This document shows, one piece after another, positions 26,207-34,864 of a DNA stretch of 48,005 nt. Below the pieces are notes generated by a model. It was given only the letters and a program-made list of their open reading frames with translations, was not told the DNA's origin and searched no databases. Location of the stretch: contig NZ_VDMJ01000001.1 of assembly GCF_006335115.1 (NCBI RefSeq), positions 1 through 48,005 of the forward strand, written 5' to 3'. The position numbers and the translations under genes are program-made. Origin of the DNA: Streptomyces sp. NP160. Lineage in GTDB: Bacteria; Actinomycetota; Actinomycetes; Actinomycetales; Quadrisphaeraceae. Every line of letters starts with the position of its first letter. Positions within the stretch are counted from its first letter, which is position 1.

Positions 26207-27493
26207 TCAGCGCGCGGGGCGCGGGGACGCACGGCGTGGCGGCTCCGCGCGGGCGAAGACCCAGCGGCGAAGCAGCAGGAAGCGCAGCGCGGTGGCCACC
26301 ACGTTGGCCAGCACCAGCGCCGTCAGCTCCACGGCGCGCGAGGGGTCCGCCAGGGCGTGGAGCACCGCCAGCGCCCCCGACGTCAGTCCCAGCGCCGCCG
26401 CGAAGACCACCAGCCCCTGGGCGTGGTCACGCACCAGTCCCCCGCCACCGGTGACCCCGAACGTCAGCCGCCGGTTGGCCGCGGTGTTGGCCAGCGCCGT
26501 GAGCAGCAGCGCGACGAGGTTGGCCCCCTGCGGCCCGACGGTGCCGCGCAGCCCCAGGTACAGCGCCAGGTAGGCGAGCGTGCTGAGCACGCCGACGGCG
26601 CCGAACCGCACCACCTGCCCGAGCAGTCCCCGGGGCACGCCGGGGACCGCCGGCTCCAGGGGCGCGCGCCCGAGCTGGGTGCGCAGCGCGGCCAGCGGCA
26701 GCGAACCGGTGGCGAAGGCGCGGCCCAGGCGGAGGATGCCGCGCACGTCCTCGGTGGCGGTCCTGACGATGTCGACGCTGCTGTCGGGGTCGTCCACCCA
26801 GTCCACCGGCACCTCGGCGATGCGCGCCCCGGAGCGCTCGGCGAGCACCAGCAGCTCGGTGTCGAAGAACCACCCGGTGTCCTCCACCAGCGGCAGCAGC
26901 TGCTCGGCGACGTCCTTGCGGACCGCCTTGAAGCCGCACTGCGCGTCGCTGAACCGCGCACCCAGGCTGCGGCGCAGCAGCACGTTGTAGGAGCGGGAGA
27001 TCAGCTCCCGCTTGGGGCCGCGCACCACCCGGCTGCCACGAGCCAGGCGCGAGCCGATGGCGATGTCGGAGTGCCCGGAGACCAACGGCGCCACCAGCGG
27101 CAGCAGCGCGGCCAGGTCGGTGGACAGGTCCACGTCCGTGTACACCAGCACCGGGGCGTCGGAGGCCGACCAGACCGCCTTCAGCGCCCGGCCGCGGCCC
27201 TTGGCGGGCAGGTGGACGGCGACCACCCCGGGCAGCGCCGCCTGCAGGGTGTCGGCGACCGCGGCGGTGGCGTCGGTGCTGGCGTTGTCGGCGATGGTGA
27301 TGCGGAACGGGTAGGGCAGCGCGGTGGACAGGTGGGTGTGCAGGCGGCGCACGCAGGGCTCGAGGTCGTCCTGCTCGTTGAAGACCGGGACGACGACGTC
27401 GAGCAGCGGCCTCCCGGGCTGCGCCACGAGCAGCGTGCGCGAGGGCTGCAGGGAGGGGCTGGACCCGGCACCGTCCAGCAGGGACGTCGTCAT
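26207..27493 (-). CDS. GT2-family glycosyltransferase fused to a GtrA membrane domain
   Basis: The 428-residue protein joins two modules. Residues 20-250 form a GT-A glycosyltransferase of the dolichol-phosphate mannose synthase type: LLDVVVPVFNEQDDLEPCV, the metal-binding DVDLSTD and FKAVRKD, WFFDTELLVLAERSG. Residues 290-415 form a GtrA-like membrane domain with four helices (VVRFGAVGVLSTLAYLALY, NTAANRRLTFG). Such enzymes load a sugar onto a polyprenyl phosphate and may help flip it across the membrane for cell-wall or glycoprotein modification. ATG at 27493 is chosen because the sequence before it does not resemble the family. Confidence 0.88.
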   Translation of the reverse strand: MTTSLLDGAGSSPSLQPSRTLLVAQPGRPLLDVVVPVFNEQDDLEPCVRRLHTHLSTALPYPFRITIADNASTDATAAVADTLQAALPGVVAVHLPAKGRGRALKAVWSASDAPVLVYTDVDLSTDLAALLPLVAPLVSGHSDIAIGSRLARGSRVVRGPKRELISRSYNVLLRRSLGARFSDAQCGFKAVRKDVAEQLLPLVEDTGWFFDTELLVLAERSGARIAEVPVDWVDDPDSSVDIVRTATEDVRGILRLGRAFATGSLPLAALRTQLGRAPLEPAVPGVPRGLLGQVVRFGAVGVLSTLAYLALYLGLRGTVGPQGANLVALLLTALANTAANRRLTFGVTGGGGLVRDHAQGLVVFAAALGLTSGALAVLHALADPSRAVELTALVLANVVATALRFLLLRRWVFARAEPPRRASPRPAR

Positions 27494-27735
27494 GCACCGA
27501 GGTTCGGCGCGCTGCCTCGTGCGCCGGTGTGCCGCTGCTGTGGCGCCGCTGTGCCTCGCCCCCGCGGCCGGTTCCGGCACCTCGCGGCGGCCACGGCGCG
27601 TCTGCCCGGGCGGTGGGTCGGCGATCAGCGCTCACCCGCCCGCCGCGCTGAGGGTGCCGGGCTGTCGCGGGTCCGCCGAAGGAGGGTGCGGAGGTCCGGG
27701 GCGCAGCGCCCCACGGGAGGGTCGCGTCCGCCAGG

Positions 27736-27987
27736 ATGCTCGACGGAGGTCCCTCGCCCGAGGGGCCGCTCCTGGGGGTCGCTGTGGAGACGACGGGACG
27801 TTGCGGCGGCCGCCAGGGGCTGCGCCACCAGTGCGGGCTGGCCGCCCTGCACAGCGGCGACCACCGCCTCGGCGAGCGCACGTGGCCGCGCAGCCCGCGG
27901 GAGCAGGCCGCCTACGAGCGCCAGCTCGAGGAGCTGAGGGCGCTGCGCGACCAGGCCATCCGCTGGCGGCAGCGCGCCGGCGAGTAG
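27736..27987 (+). CDS. Small hypothetical protein
   Basis: The 83-residue frame begins at ATG 27736 and ends nine bases before the stop of the convergent DUF1264 gene. The C-terminal half (REQAAYERQLEELRALRDQA) is a clear charged helix with possible coiled-coil character; the N-terminal half has no recognisable motif. There is no obvious ribosome site. The 242-base gap before it (27494-27735) contains only a GGGGCGC-A-GCGCCCC hairpin at 27700-27714. Coding status is plausible but unproved. Confidence 0.4.
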   Translation: MLDGGPSPEGPLLGVAVETTGRCGGRQGLRHQCGLAALHSGDHRLGERTWPRSPREQAAYERQLEELRALRDQAIRWRQRAGE

Positions 27988-27996
27988 CGCCGCGGG

Positions 27997-28842
27997 TCAG
28001 GGCGCGCCGCGGGCGGGTCGGCGCACCTCCACCTCCTCGAACCGCAGCTGCGGGGTGGTGCCGCCCTCCCAGGCGTCGGCGCCCGGCAGGGGCTCACCCA
28101 CCTCGATGCCACGACGGCGCCGCCGCCGGCGCGCCGTGGACGTGCCGAGCCTGGCGTCACGCGCGTCCAGCAGCTCCGGGCGCAGCTGCCCGTCCCCGGT
28201 GAAGGCCATCATCAGCTGGGGTGGGCCGAGCGGGACCTCGCGGTCGCGGTCGTGCTGCCAGGTGTGGAACGTCTTGCCGTAGGTGCCGGCCAGGTGCTCG
28301 ACGTGGGCGTGCTCGGCGGCCCCGGGGGCTCCCGGTGCGACCAGGGTCCCCGAGCGCACCTCGTGGCGGTGGCTGTGCCACAGCCGCCGCTCCTCCTCCG
28401 GCAGCTCCCGGAACCGCTCCTCGCTGACGATGTACTCCACGCCGATGAGGCGGGCGTCGGGCGCGTCGCTGTCGTAGATGACGCACTGGTGCAGGCCGTC
28501 GCGGCGGTGGCTGCACAGATGGGTGGCCTCCACCTGCCGGCCGAGGTCGTGGGCGTAGAAGTGGAAGCCGTTCAGGTGGGTGCTCACCGCCTCCAGCGGG
28601 CGCTTGCGCTGCACCAGCGCGGCGGCGGTGTCGAGTGCGCGCAGCCTCAGGGACGGCCCGTGGCCTGCGCGGGCCACCTGCACCACCCGGCGGGCGAGCA
28701 CGGCTGCGGAGGCGAGCAGGGCGCCGGTGGCCGCTCCCCGGGCGAAGCCCCACCTCCCCCGCGCCGGCTGTCCCGGCGCGGGGGGCAGTGCGCGCCGGGT
28801 GGGGCGTGCGGGCGGACGGGTGCGGGCCGGGCTGGTGGGCAC
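27997..28842 (-). CDS. OBAP-family (DUF1264) protein
   Basis: The 281-residue protein contains the DUF1264 domain known from plant oil-body-associated proteins and found in many bacteria. Diagnostic stretches are HLNGFHFYAHD, RQVEATHLCSH, QCVIYDSD, ARLIGVEYIVSEE, LWHSHRHEVRSG and GKTFHTWQHDRD, together spanning residues 85-215. An N-terminal basic segment and a hydrophobic stretch (36-52) may anchor it to the membrane. The tail has an Arg-rich run (RRRRRRRG) near residue 240. The biochemical role of the bacterial members is not known to me. Confidence 0.85.
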   Translation of the reverse strand: MPTSPARTRPPARPTRRALPPAPGQPARGRWGFARGAATGALLASAAVLARRVVQVARAGHGPSLRLRALDTAAALVQRKRPLEAVSTHLNGFHFYAHDLGRQVEATHLCSHRRDGLHQCVIYDSDAPDARLIGVEYIVSEERFRELPEEERRLWHSHRHEVRSGTLVAPGAPGAAEHAHVEHLAGTYGKTFHTWQHDRDREVPLGPPQLMMAFTGDGQLRPELLDARDARLGTSTARRRRRRRGIEVGEPLPGADAWEGGTTPQLRFEEVEVRRPARGAP

Positions 28843-28957
28843 GGGGCCTCCTCGAGCGTCGCAGCGGGGCCCGGCGGGCTCGACCCCTCCTGGCCCTACC
28901 CCGCACCGGCGCCGGCACGCCCGCCGCGGGGCTCGGGCGGCTGCGCCGCCCGAGCCG

Positions 28958-29386
28958 TCAGGACGTGACCTGCTGCACCAGCTGCACGATCCACGGCCAG
29001 ATGTCGCGGGCCCGGTCCACGGCCTGGTCCGCCGTGGCGATGATCGGCCAGACCGACGCCGCCAGGGACACGAGCCAGGCGACCACGGCCAGCGTCCACG
29101 ACAGCCACCCCTGGCGGGAGGCCGCGGCGGCCACGAGCAGCCCGAGGGCCAGCAGGTAGCCGAGCACCACCACCGCGGTGATGGAGCCCACCGGGACGGA
29201 CAGCACCGGTCCCGCGCTGGCGGCGGCGCCCACGAGCCCCAGGACCGGGCCGAGCACCAGCAGCGCGGTGAGCACCACGAGCACGGCCCCGACCAGCGCG
29301 GCGACGAAGCGGACGGGCAGCGCCCTGCCGCCGCGTGCGCGCGTGCGGAAGGTGGTGCGGGACGAGTACGAGACGGAACGAGCCAC
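28958..29386 (-). CDS. Small membrane protein
   Basis: GTG at 29386 (VARSVSYSSRT) is chosen because GAGGAGG lies five bases upstream; the frame is open further but with no second ribosome site. The 142-residue protein has a basic N-terminus and three likely membrane segments (about 25-50, 60-85 and 93-112), followed by an amphipathic end (AVDRARDIWPWIVQLVQQVTS). No known family is recognised. It is isolated, with a 115-base gap to the DUF1264 gene. Confidence 0.65.
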   Translation of the reverse strand: MARSVSYSSRTTFRTRARGGRALPVRFVAALVGAVLVVLTALLVLGPVLGLVGAAASAGPVLSVPVGSITAVVVLGYLLALGLLVAAAASRQGWLSWTLAVVAWLVSLAASVWPIIATADQAVDRARDIWPWIVQLVQQVTS

Positions 29387-29729
29387 GACGGCCTCCTCGG
29401 TCTGGAGCCGGCGGCGCTGACGTGGCGCCGCTGCCACCGCGGCGTCGCGGTGGCCTGGTCGTTCTTACACCGTAAGGAGACAGGCCGCCCCTCGAGGCGA
29501 GCCAGCGCCGCGCCGGCGGAGGTGGTCGTCCTCGCGGGACCGCACGAGCTCGTCGTCGCGCCAGCCCGGGGTGCTCACCACCAGCTCCAGCGCAGCCCGG
29601 TACGCGGCGCGGACGCCGCGCTTCCGGTGCGCGGACGACTCCCGAAGTGCAGACGGCGACGCGGGCACGGGGTCCGCGGCTGCGAGCGCCGAGCGGGTGA
29701 TGCTCGCTGCTCCCCCTGGAAGGACCCGC
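29387..29729. other. Intergenic region of 343 bases with a small operator-like repeat
   Basis: No protein gene is supported. CTTAC-ACC-GTAAG (29464-29476) is a short perfect inverted repeat in a locally AT-rich patch, upstream of the minus-strand membrane protein gene, and could bind a regulator. The rest shows nothing distinctive. Confidence 0.4.
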
Positions 29730-29996
29730 ATGACCCTCGCGCTGCCCGACGGCGACGACCTGGTGGACCTCGTGCACGACGCGGACCACGTGGCCCTCGT
29801 GGACCTGAGCGACGTGGCCACGTGCGCCGCCCGCCGGCGCGGGCGCGGCTGCGCCCTGCCGGTCCTCCACGACGGGCAGCACGACGACGGCGAGCGCACC
29901 TGGCGGCGCAGCGGGCCCGACCAGCGACGGCGTGACGCCCTCGTCGTCGTCGTCGAGCGGCTCCGCCAGGAGGTGGCGGAGCCGCTCTCCGTGTGA
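29730..29996 (+). CDS. Small hypothetical protein, acidic N-terminus
   Basis: ATG at 29730 has GGAAGGA upstream and opens an 88-residue frame. The first 30 residues are rich in Asp and Val (GDDLVDLVHDADHVALVDL); a basic stretch with Cys follows (CAARRRGRGCALP), and the end is a helix (VVVVERLRQEVAEPL). No family is recognised. The last part of the frame coincides with a strong hairpin at 29952-29984, so the 3' end doubles as a possible terminator. It is convergent with the chemoreceptor gene. Confidence 0.5.
   Translation: MTLALPDGDDLVDLVHDADHVALVDLSDVATCAARRRGRGCALPVLHDGQHDDGERTWRRSGPDQRRRDALVVVVERLRQEVAEPLSV
29952..29984. terminator. Hairpin inside the 3' end of the small ORF
   Basis: Perfect 14-base arms (29952-29965 and 29971-29984) flank a 5-base loop, ending ten bases before the stop of the 88-residue frame. 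It is placed to end transcripts from the chemoreceptor side as well. Confidence 0.6.
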
Positions 29997-30020
29997 GGAG
30001 GTGCCCCACGCGGTGTGCCG

Positions 30021-30060
30021 GACGGTCTGTCACACGGTCTGTCACACGGTCTGTCAGACG
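30021..30060. repeat. 12-base tandem repeat at the chemoreceptor 3' end
   Basis: Just over three copies of ACGGTCTGTCAC run from downstream of the chemoreceptor gene into its stop codon at 30054-30056. Only the last copy touches the coding region. Confidence 0.85.
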
Positions 30061-31643
30061 GTGAAGGCCGCCACCGCCTCGCGCAGGTCGCGGGCGGTGC
30101 GACGCAGGTCGTCCGCGGTGGTGGTCGTGGCCGAGGCGCTCGCGGTGGTCTCGCGTGCCGCGGTGGCGACGCCCCCGATGTTGGCGCTGATCTCCTGGCT
30201 GCCGGAGGAGACCTCGGTGACCGAGCGGACCATCTCCGCCGTCGTCGCCGACTGCTCCTCCACCGCCGAGGCGACGGTGGCCTGCAGCGCGTCGATGCGG
30301 CCGATGACCTCGCTGATCTGCTCGATCGCCGCGGTGGCGTCGGCGGCGTCGGCCTGGGCGGTCTGCACCCGGGCGGAGATCTCGTCGGTGGCCTTGGAGG
30401 TCTGCTGCGCCAGGTCCTTCACCTCGCCGGCCACCACCGCGAAGCCCTTGCCGGCCTCCCCGGCGCGGGCGGCCTCGATGGTCGCGTTGAGCGCCAGGAG
30501 GTTGGTCTGCTCGGCGATGGAGGTGATGAGCTTGACCACCTCGCCGATCTCGCGGCTGGAGGAGCCGAGGCGCTCCAGGATGGCGCTGGCCGACTCGGCG
30601 TTGGCCACGGCGTCCGCGGCCGTCTGCGAGGCGGTCGACGTGGAGGAGGCGATCTCGCCGATCGCGGACGTCATCTGCTCGCCGGCGGCGGCGATGGTGG
30701 CCATCGACGCCGAGATCTCCTCCGACGCCGCGGCCACCAGCTGGGCCTGGGCCGCGGACTCCTCCGCGCCGGCGGAGAGCTGCGCGGAGACGTCGGTGAG
30801 GCCCTCGGACGTGCGGGACAGGTCGGCGGCGCGCTCGGTGATGGTGCGCACCACCCGGGAGAGGTTCTCCAGGGAGGCGTCGGTGGCGGCGGCGAGCTGG
30901 CCGACCTCGTCCTTGCTCGTCACGCCCGTGCGCTGGTCCAGCCGCCCGTCGGCCATGCCCTCGACGACCGACAGCACGCGGGTCAGCGGGCGGGAGATCG
31001 AGCGGGAGAGCGCTACGGCCACGGCCACGGCGATCGCCAGGGCGACCACGGCGGCGGCCACCATCATGGTCATGCCGGTGCGGAAGGCCTCCCGGCCCGC
31101 CGCGGCCGCGGCGGCGCCGCTGTCGAGCTCGGCGGCGTACAGGCCGTCCATCTGCTCGGAGACGGTCTTGGTCAGCGGCGTGACCACCTCGTCGCGGTGC
31201 TTCACGTACCCGGCGTTGTCCTTGGCCTGGGTGTAGGTGAACAGGGCCTTGCGCGCCTCGCGCCACTGGCCCACCGCGTCCCAGGCCTGCGCCCGCTGCG
31301 CCTCGGTGGCACCGGTGCGGCCCTCCGCGTAGCGCTGCCAGTCCTGGTCCAGGGCCGCCTCGTGCTCGGCGTTGCCCTCCAGCGCCAGCTGCATGGTCTT
31401 GGGGTCGTTCATGCCGGCCTGGGCGCGGGAGGTGTCCTGGCGCAGCAGCTGGATGTCCAGGCGCGCCGCGGCCAGCGCCTCCAGCGAGACCAGGTTGCCG
31501 GAGTACATCGCGTCGAGGCGCTCCTGGGCCTGCGACAGCCGGGCGGCCCCGACGCCGAGCACCACGAGGAGCAGCACGCAGACCACGCCGAAGGCGGCGA
31601 AGAGCTTGGTGGCGACCTTGAGGTCGCGCAGGCGAGTGAACAC
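30054..31643 (-). CDS. Methyl-accepting chemotaxis protein
   Basis: A chemoreceptor of 529 residues. It has two membrane helices (about 13-33 and 190-212) around an extracytoplasmic four-helix-bundle sensor (MCP-type, with many Ala/Gln/Arg), then a HAMP linker ([21 protein letters not shown]) and a long cytoplasmic signalling coiled coil. The hairpin tip ([23 protein letters not shown]) binds CheA and CheW. Ligand is unknown; no chemotaxis kinase or flagellar genes lie in the window. The GTG start follows a sigma-28-like promoter at 31678-31705, which fits co-control with motility genes elsewhere on the chromosome. Confidence 0.95.
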   Translation of the reverse strand: MFTRLRDLKVATKLFAAFGVVCVLLLVVLGVGAARLSQAQERLDAMYSGNLVSLEALAAARLDIQLLRQDTSRAQAGMNDPKTMQLALEGNAEHEAALDQDWQRYAEGRTGATEAQRAQAWDAVGQWREARKALFTYTQAKDNAGYVKHRDEVVTPLTKTVSEQMDGLYAAELDSGAAAAAAGREAFRTGMTMMVAAAVVALAIAVAVAVALSRSISRPLTRVLSVVEGMADGRLDQRTGVTSKDEVGQLAAATDASLENLSRVVRTITERAADLSRTSEGLTDVSAQLSAGAEESAAQAQLVAAASEEISASMATIAAAGEQMTSAIGEIASSTSTASQTAADAVANAESASAILERLGSSSREIGEVVKLITSIAEQTNLLALNATIEAARAGEAGKGFAVVAGEVKDLAQQTSKATDEISARVQTAQADAADATAAIEQISEVIGRIDALQATVASAVEEQSATTAEMVRSVTEVSSGSQEISANIGGVATAARETTASASATTTTADDLRRTARDLREAVAAFTV

Positions 31644-31677
31644 GGGTGTCTCCCGGTCGAAGGGGCAGGTGAACCCT

Positions 31678-31705
31678 TGATCGGCGGGGAGGACGAGGAA
31701 CTTCA
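31678..31705 (-). promoter_or_regulatory. Sigma-28 (FliA)-like promoter of the chemoreceptor gene
   Basis: Read on the minus strand, TGAAGTTC (31705-31698), 12 bases, then GCCGATCA (31685-31678) resemble the motility sigma factor consensus TAAAGTTT-N11-GCCGATAA. The predicted start of RNA is about 28 bases before the GTG at 31643. Confidence 0.6.
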
Positions 31706-31753
31706 GCCCGCCTGCGTGATCAACATCGCAGGTCAGGCCGGGTGTTCCGGCGG

Positions 31754-32752
31754 TCAGCCGACCCGGAAGCGCTCCACGAGGCCGTCGACGGTCGCGCCCC
31801 AGCGCTCGTCGAGGGTGCGGCGGGAGGCGTCCTCGTCGTGCCAGGCGACGATCTCCTCCGCCCCCCGCTCGAAGGGCACCACCGCGCGCCACCCGGGCGC
31901 GAGCGCCTTGACCTTGCTGTTGTCGAAGACCATCGAGTGGGCCTTGTCGCCCAGCAGGCCGGCGCCCCACTCGGGGTCGACGGCGTTGATCGCGTCCGAG
32001 GGCACGTGGACGATCTCGGGGTCGGCGACACCCGCGGCACGGCCCAGGGCCCGGGCGATCTGGTCCCAGGTCCAGGCGTCGTCGCCGGTGATGTGGAAGG
32101 CCTCTCCCAGCGCCCGCGGCTGCGCGAGCAGCGGCAGGAGCGCCCCGGCGAAGTCGGTGTGGTGGGTCAGGGTCCACAGCGAGGTGCCGTCACCGGGGAC
32201 GACGACGGGCTGCCCGCGCCGCATCCGCTCCACGAACGACCAGCCGCCGTCGAAGGGCACGAGGGTGCGGTCGTAGGTGTGCGAGGGGCGCACCACCGTC
32301 ATCGGGAAGCCCTCCTCCCGGTACAGCGACGTGAGCAGGTCCTCGCAGGCGATCTTGTCGCGGGAGTACTGCCAGAACGGGTTGCGCAGCGGCGTCGACT
32401 CGGTGACGGGCAGCCGCTCGGGCGGGGTCTGGTAGGCCGAGGCGGAGGAGATGAACACGTACTGGCCGGTGCGGCCGCGCACGAGGTCGGTGGCGGTGCG
32501 GACGTGGTCGGGGGTGAAGGAGAGCCAGTCGACGACGGCGTCGAACTCGAGGTCTCCCAGCGCGTCGCGCGCGGCGGCGGGGTCGCGGACGTCGGCGGTG
32601 TGCTGCACGGCCTCGGGCGGCAGCGGCCGCAGCGAGGTCGTGCCGCGGTTGAGCACGTGCAGCTCGTGGCCGCGCTCCACGGCGAGCGCGGAGGCGGCGG
32701 AGCTGATGATCCCGGTGCCGCCGATGAAGAGGATCCGCAGGGGGGTGGCCAT
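31754..32752 (-). CDS. NAD-dependent epimerase/dehydratase (extended SDR)
   Basis: The 332-residue protein has an N-terminal Rossmann motif ([13 protein letters not shown]), the catalytic Tyr-Lys pair in [13 protein letters not shown], and a sugar-nucleotide-epimerase-like C-terminal half ([26 protein letters not shown]). ATG at 32752 has AGGGTGAGG a few bases upstream. Members of this branch, near the CSP41/UDP-glucose epimerase group, act on nucleotide sugars or remain uncharacterised. It is next to the chemoreceptor gene but reads from its own promoter; no sugar pathway genes adjoin it. Confidence 0.85.
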   Translation of the reverse strand: MATPLRILFIGGTGIISSAASALAVERGHELHVLNRGTTSLRPLPPEAVQHTADVRDPAAARDALGDLEFDAVVDWLSFTPDHVRTATDLVRGRTGQYVFISSASAYQTPPERLPVTESTPLRNPFWQYSRDKIACEDLLTSLYREEGFPMTVVRPSHTYDRTLVPFDGGWSFVERMRRGQPVVVPGDGTSLWTLTHHTDFAGALLPLLAQPRALGEAFHITGDDAWTWDQIARALGRAAGVADPEIVHVPSDAINAVDPEWGAGLLGDKAHSMVFDNSKVKALAPGWRAVVPFERGAEEIVAWHDEDASRRTLDERWGATVDGLVERFRVG

Positions 32753-32809
32753 GCGCCTCACCCTGCCCGCGGGCGCCCCCACCCGCAGGTGGATCTCCTC
32801 GGCGCCAGC

Positions 32810-33979
32810 ATGAGGAAGGTGGATCATCGGTGCGTGGTCGTCCACCGCCTCCCCCTGTGGCAGCGGCTGCTGTGCACGGTCGTCCCCGCGCTCACGTTCG
32901 TGCCGCTGGTCGCGAGGGGCCGGCAGGACGGCGGGTGGCCGCTGGCGCGGACGTCGCTGGCCGCTCTCGCCCTGCTCGCCGTGCTGGTGCGCTCGTGGCA
33001 GCTGCGCGTGGTGACGGGCCCCGGCGTCGTCGTCGTCAGCTGGTTCCGCACCCACCGCCTCGACTGGCGCGAGGCCGAGCGGTTCACCGCCGAGAGCGGC
33101 GGGGTCGAGGTGGAGCTGGTGGACGGGCGCAGCATCGGGGTGGCGGTCTTCGCCACCACCGTCGGAGCGTCGTCGTGGCTGGTGGAGCGCAACGAGAGCG
33201 CTGCGGAGCAGCTGCAGCGGGCACGTCGCCGCCACCGCGACGGCGCCCGCCCCGGCCGCCGCGCACGCGCCGCCGCGGGGGCGGACGAGATCGCGCCGCA
33301 GGGGGTGCGCGACGCCGGGAAGATCCCTAGCCTCAGCCCGGTGACGACGCTCACGAGAACGGTTCGCGTCCCCGTCGTCGTCGACCGCGCCCCTCTCGAC
33401 GACGACGACGTCCACCGCGCCCGGCTGCTCGCCGAGCGCCTGCTGGCCACCGTCGACGACGGCGGCAGGCGCTGGCACCACACCAGCGCCGTCGCCGCCA
33501 GGGCCGCCGAGGCCACGCCCGCGGTCGCCTCCTCGCAGGCGGCGCTCCTGCTGGCAGCGGCGTGGCTGCACGACGTCGGCTACGCACCCCAGATCGCGCA
33601 CGTCGGCTTCCACCCCGTCGACGGGGCCGTCCACCTGCTCCGCGCCGGCTGGCCGCTGGCCCTGGCCGGTCTGGTGGCGCACCACTCCGGCGCTCGGTTC
33701 GTGGCGGGCGCGCGGAGGCTGACGCCCGTCATGAGGGCGTTCAACCGCCCCGAGCACTGGTACGGCCCGGTGGCGGACGCGCTGTCGTGGGCCGACCAGA
33801 CGACCAGCCCCACCGGTGAGCTCGTCACCGTGGAGGAGCGGGTGGCCGAGGTGCTGCGCCGGCACGGGCCCGGCAGCGCGCAGGCCCACTGCCAGCGCGA
33901 CCGCGTGCCGGCCCTGCTCGAGGCGGCGCGGGCCACCGAGCGGCGCCTGGCCGCGACCAGCTCGCTCGACCTGCGCTGA
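32810..33979 (+). CDS. Continuous frame: small membrane domain followed by HD-domain protein
   Basis: One open frame of 389 residues holds two units. Residues 1-145 have two membrane helices (about 20-35 and 45-60) and a PH-like beta region (VVTGPGVVVVSWFRTHRLDWREAERF, split by turns). Residues 178-389 form an HD-type hydrolase with the metal ligands in HHTSAV, LHDVGY, HHSGA and WADQTT. A 30-residue basic linker joins them. HD proteins of this kind normally stand alone, and GTG at 33341, after a TAGCCT -10-like box, could be an independent start. So this is either a fusion or two genes in one frame lacking a stop between them. Confidence 0.7.
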   Translation: MRKVDHRCVVVHRLPLWQRLLCTVVPALTFVPLVARGRQDGGWPLARTSLAALALLAVLVRSWQLRVVTGPGVVVVSWFRTHRLDWREAERFTAESGGVEVELVDGRSIGVAVFATTVGASSWLVERNESAAEQLQRARRRHRDGARPGRRARAAAGADEIAPQGVRDAGKIPSLSPVTTLTRTVRVPVVVDRAPLDDDDVHRARLLAERLLATVDDGGRRWHHTSAVAARAAEATPAVASSQAALLLAAAWLHDVGYAPQIAHVGFHPVDGAVHLLRAGWPLALAGLVAHHSGARFVAGARRLTPVMRAFNRPEHWYGPVADALSWADQTTSPTGELVTVEERVAEVLRRHGPGSAQAHCQRDRVPALLEAARATERRLAATSSLDLR

Positions 33980-33986
33980 CCACCAG

Positions 33987-34793
33987 TCAGCGCGCGGCGA
34001 GGTCGAGCAGCGCCACGAAGCCCTCCGCGCGCCAGGCGGTGCGGCCCACGAAGAGCCCGTCCACGCCGGGCACCTCCAGCACGCCGGTCGCCCCCTCCAC
34101 CGTGACCGAGCCGCCGTAGAGCACCGGGTTGCGCCGCGCCGACCCGCCGAGGTCGCCGACGAGGCCCGCCAGCGCGGCCACCACGGGCGCCACCTCCTCG
34201 GGGCGCGCTTCGCGGCCGCGCTCACCGATGGCCCACACGGGCTCGTAGGCGAGCACGCACCGCTGGTCGCCCGCGGCGTCCAGCGCCGCCCGCGCCTGGG
34301 TGAGGACGACGTCGACCGAGCGGCCCGCGTCGCGCTGCTGCGCCGTCTCCCCCACGCAGACCAGCGGCAGCAGGCCGTGCCGGAGCACCGCGGCGACCTT
34401 GAGCGCCACCCGCTCGTCGGTCTCGGCGAAGTGCTCGCGGCGCTCGGAGTGGCCCAGCTCCACCAGCTGGGCGCCGGCGTCGGCGAGCTGCGGCACCGAC
34501 AGCTCCCCGGTCCACGCCCCGGCGTCCTCCCAGTGCGCGTCCTGGGCGCCGACCAGCACCCACGAGGTGCCGGGAGCCCGCAGCGCCGCGGCCACGTCGG
34601 CGATGGCGGTGGCCGGCGGCACCACGAACGGCTGGACGCCCGCCCACGCGCCCTCGCCGAGGCGCTCTGCGGCGGCGACCAGCGACCGCGCCCACGCGAC
34701 CCCCTCGGCACGGGTCTTGGTCATCTTCCAGCTGGTGCCCACCCACCGGCTCGGAGCGTCGGCGGCGTCGGCGGCGGGCGAGGGGGTTTCCAC
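33987..34793 (-). CDS. LerI/EryH-like isomerase (triose-phosphate isomerase family)
   Basis: The 268-residue TIM-barrel protein has the catalytic Lys23, His115 (LGHSERR) and Glu184 (AYEPVWAIG) and the phosphate loop LYGGSV. The lysine motif reads GTSWKM, with Ser in place of the usual Asn of GNWKM. This form is typical of the L-erythrulose-1-phosphate isomerases (LerI/EryH) of four-carbon polyol catabolism. The main glycolytic TpiA is expected elsewhere with gap and pgk. GTG at 34793 is preferred to 34829 because family similarity starts after it. No erythritol kinase or dehydrogenase is adjacent. Confidence 0.8.
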   Translation of the reverse strand: METPSPAADAADAPSRWVGTSWKMTKTRAEGVAWARSLVAAAERLGEGAWAGVQPFVVPPATAIADVAAALRAPGTSWVLVGAQDAHWEDAGAWTGELSVPQLADAGAQLVELGHSERREHFAETDERVALKVAAVLRHGLLPLVCVGETAQQRDAGRSVDVVLTQARAALDAAGDQRCVLAYEPVWAIGERGREARPEEVAPVVAALAGLVGDLGGSARRNPVLYGGSVTVEGATGVLEVPGVDGLFVGRTAWRAEGFVALLDLAAR

Positions 34794-34864
34794 CCGCCCG
34801 ATCCTGTCCCGGCGCTGGCCGCCTGGCACGCTGCGGGCACCAGCAGCACGGCGAGGAGGCAGCG

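Noticed and set aside
31754-34711. A 985-codon minus-strand frame spanning the epimerase and the HD region
   Set aside because: Only 31754-32752 is protein-like. The rest is the antisense of the HD and isomerase genes, rich in Arg/Pro/Ala.
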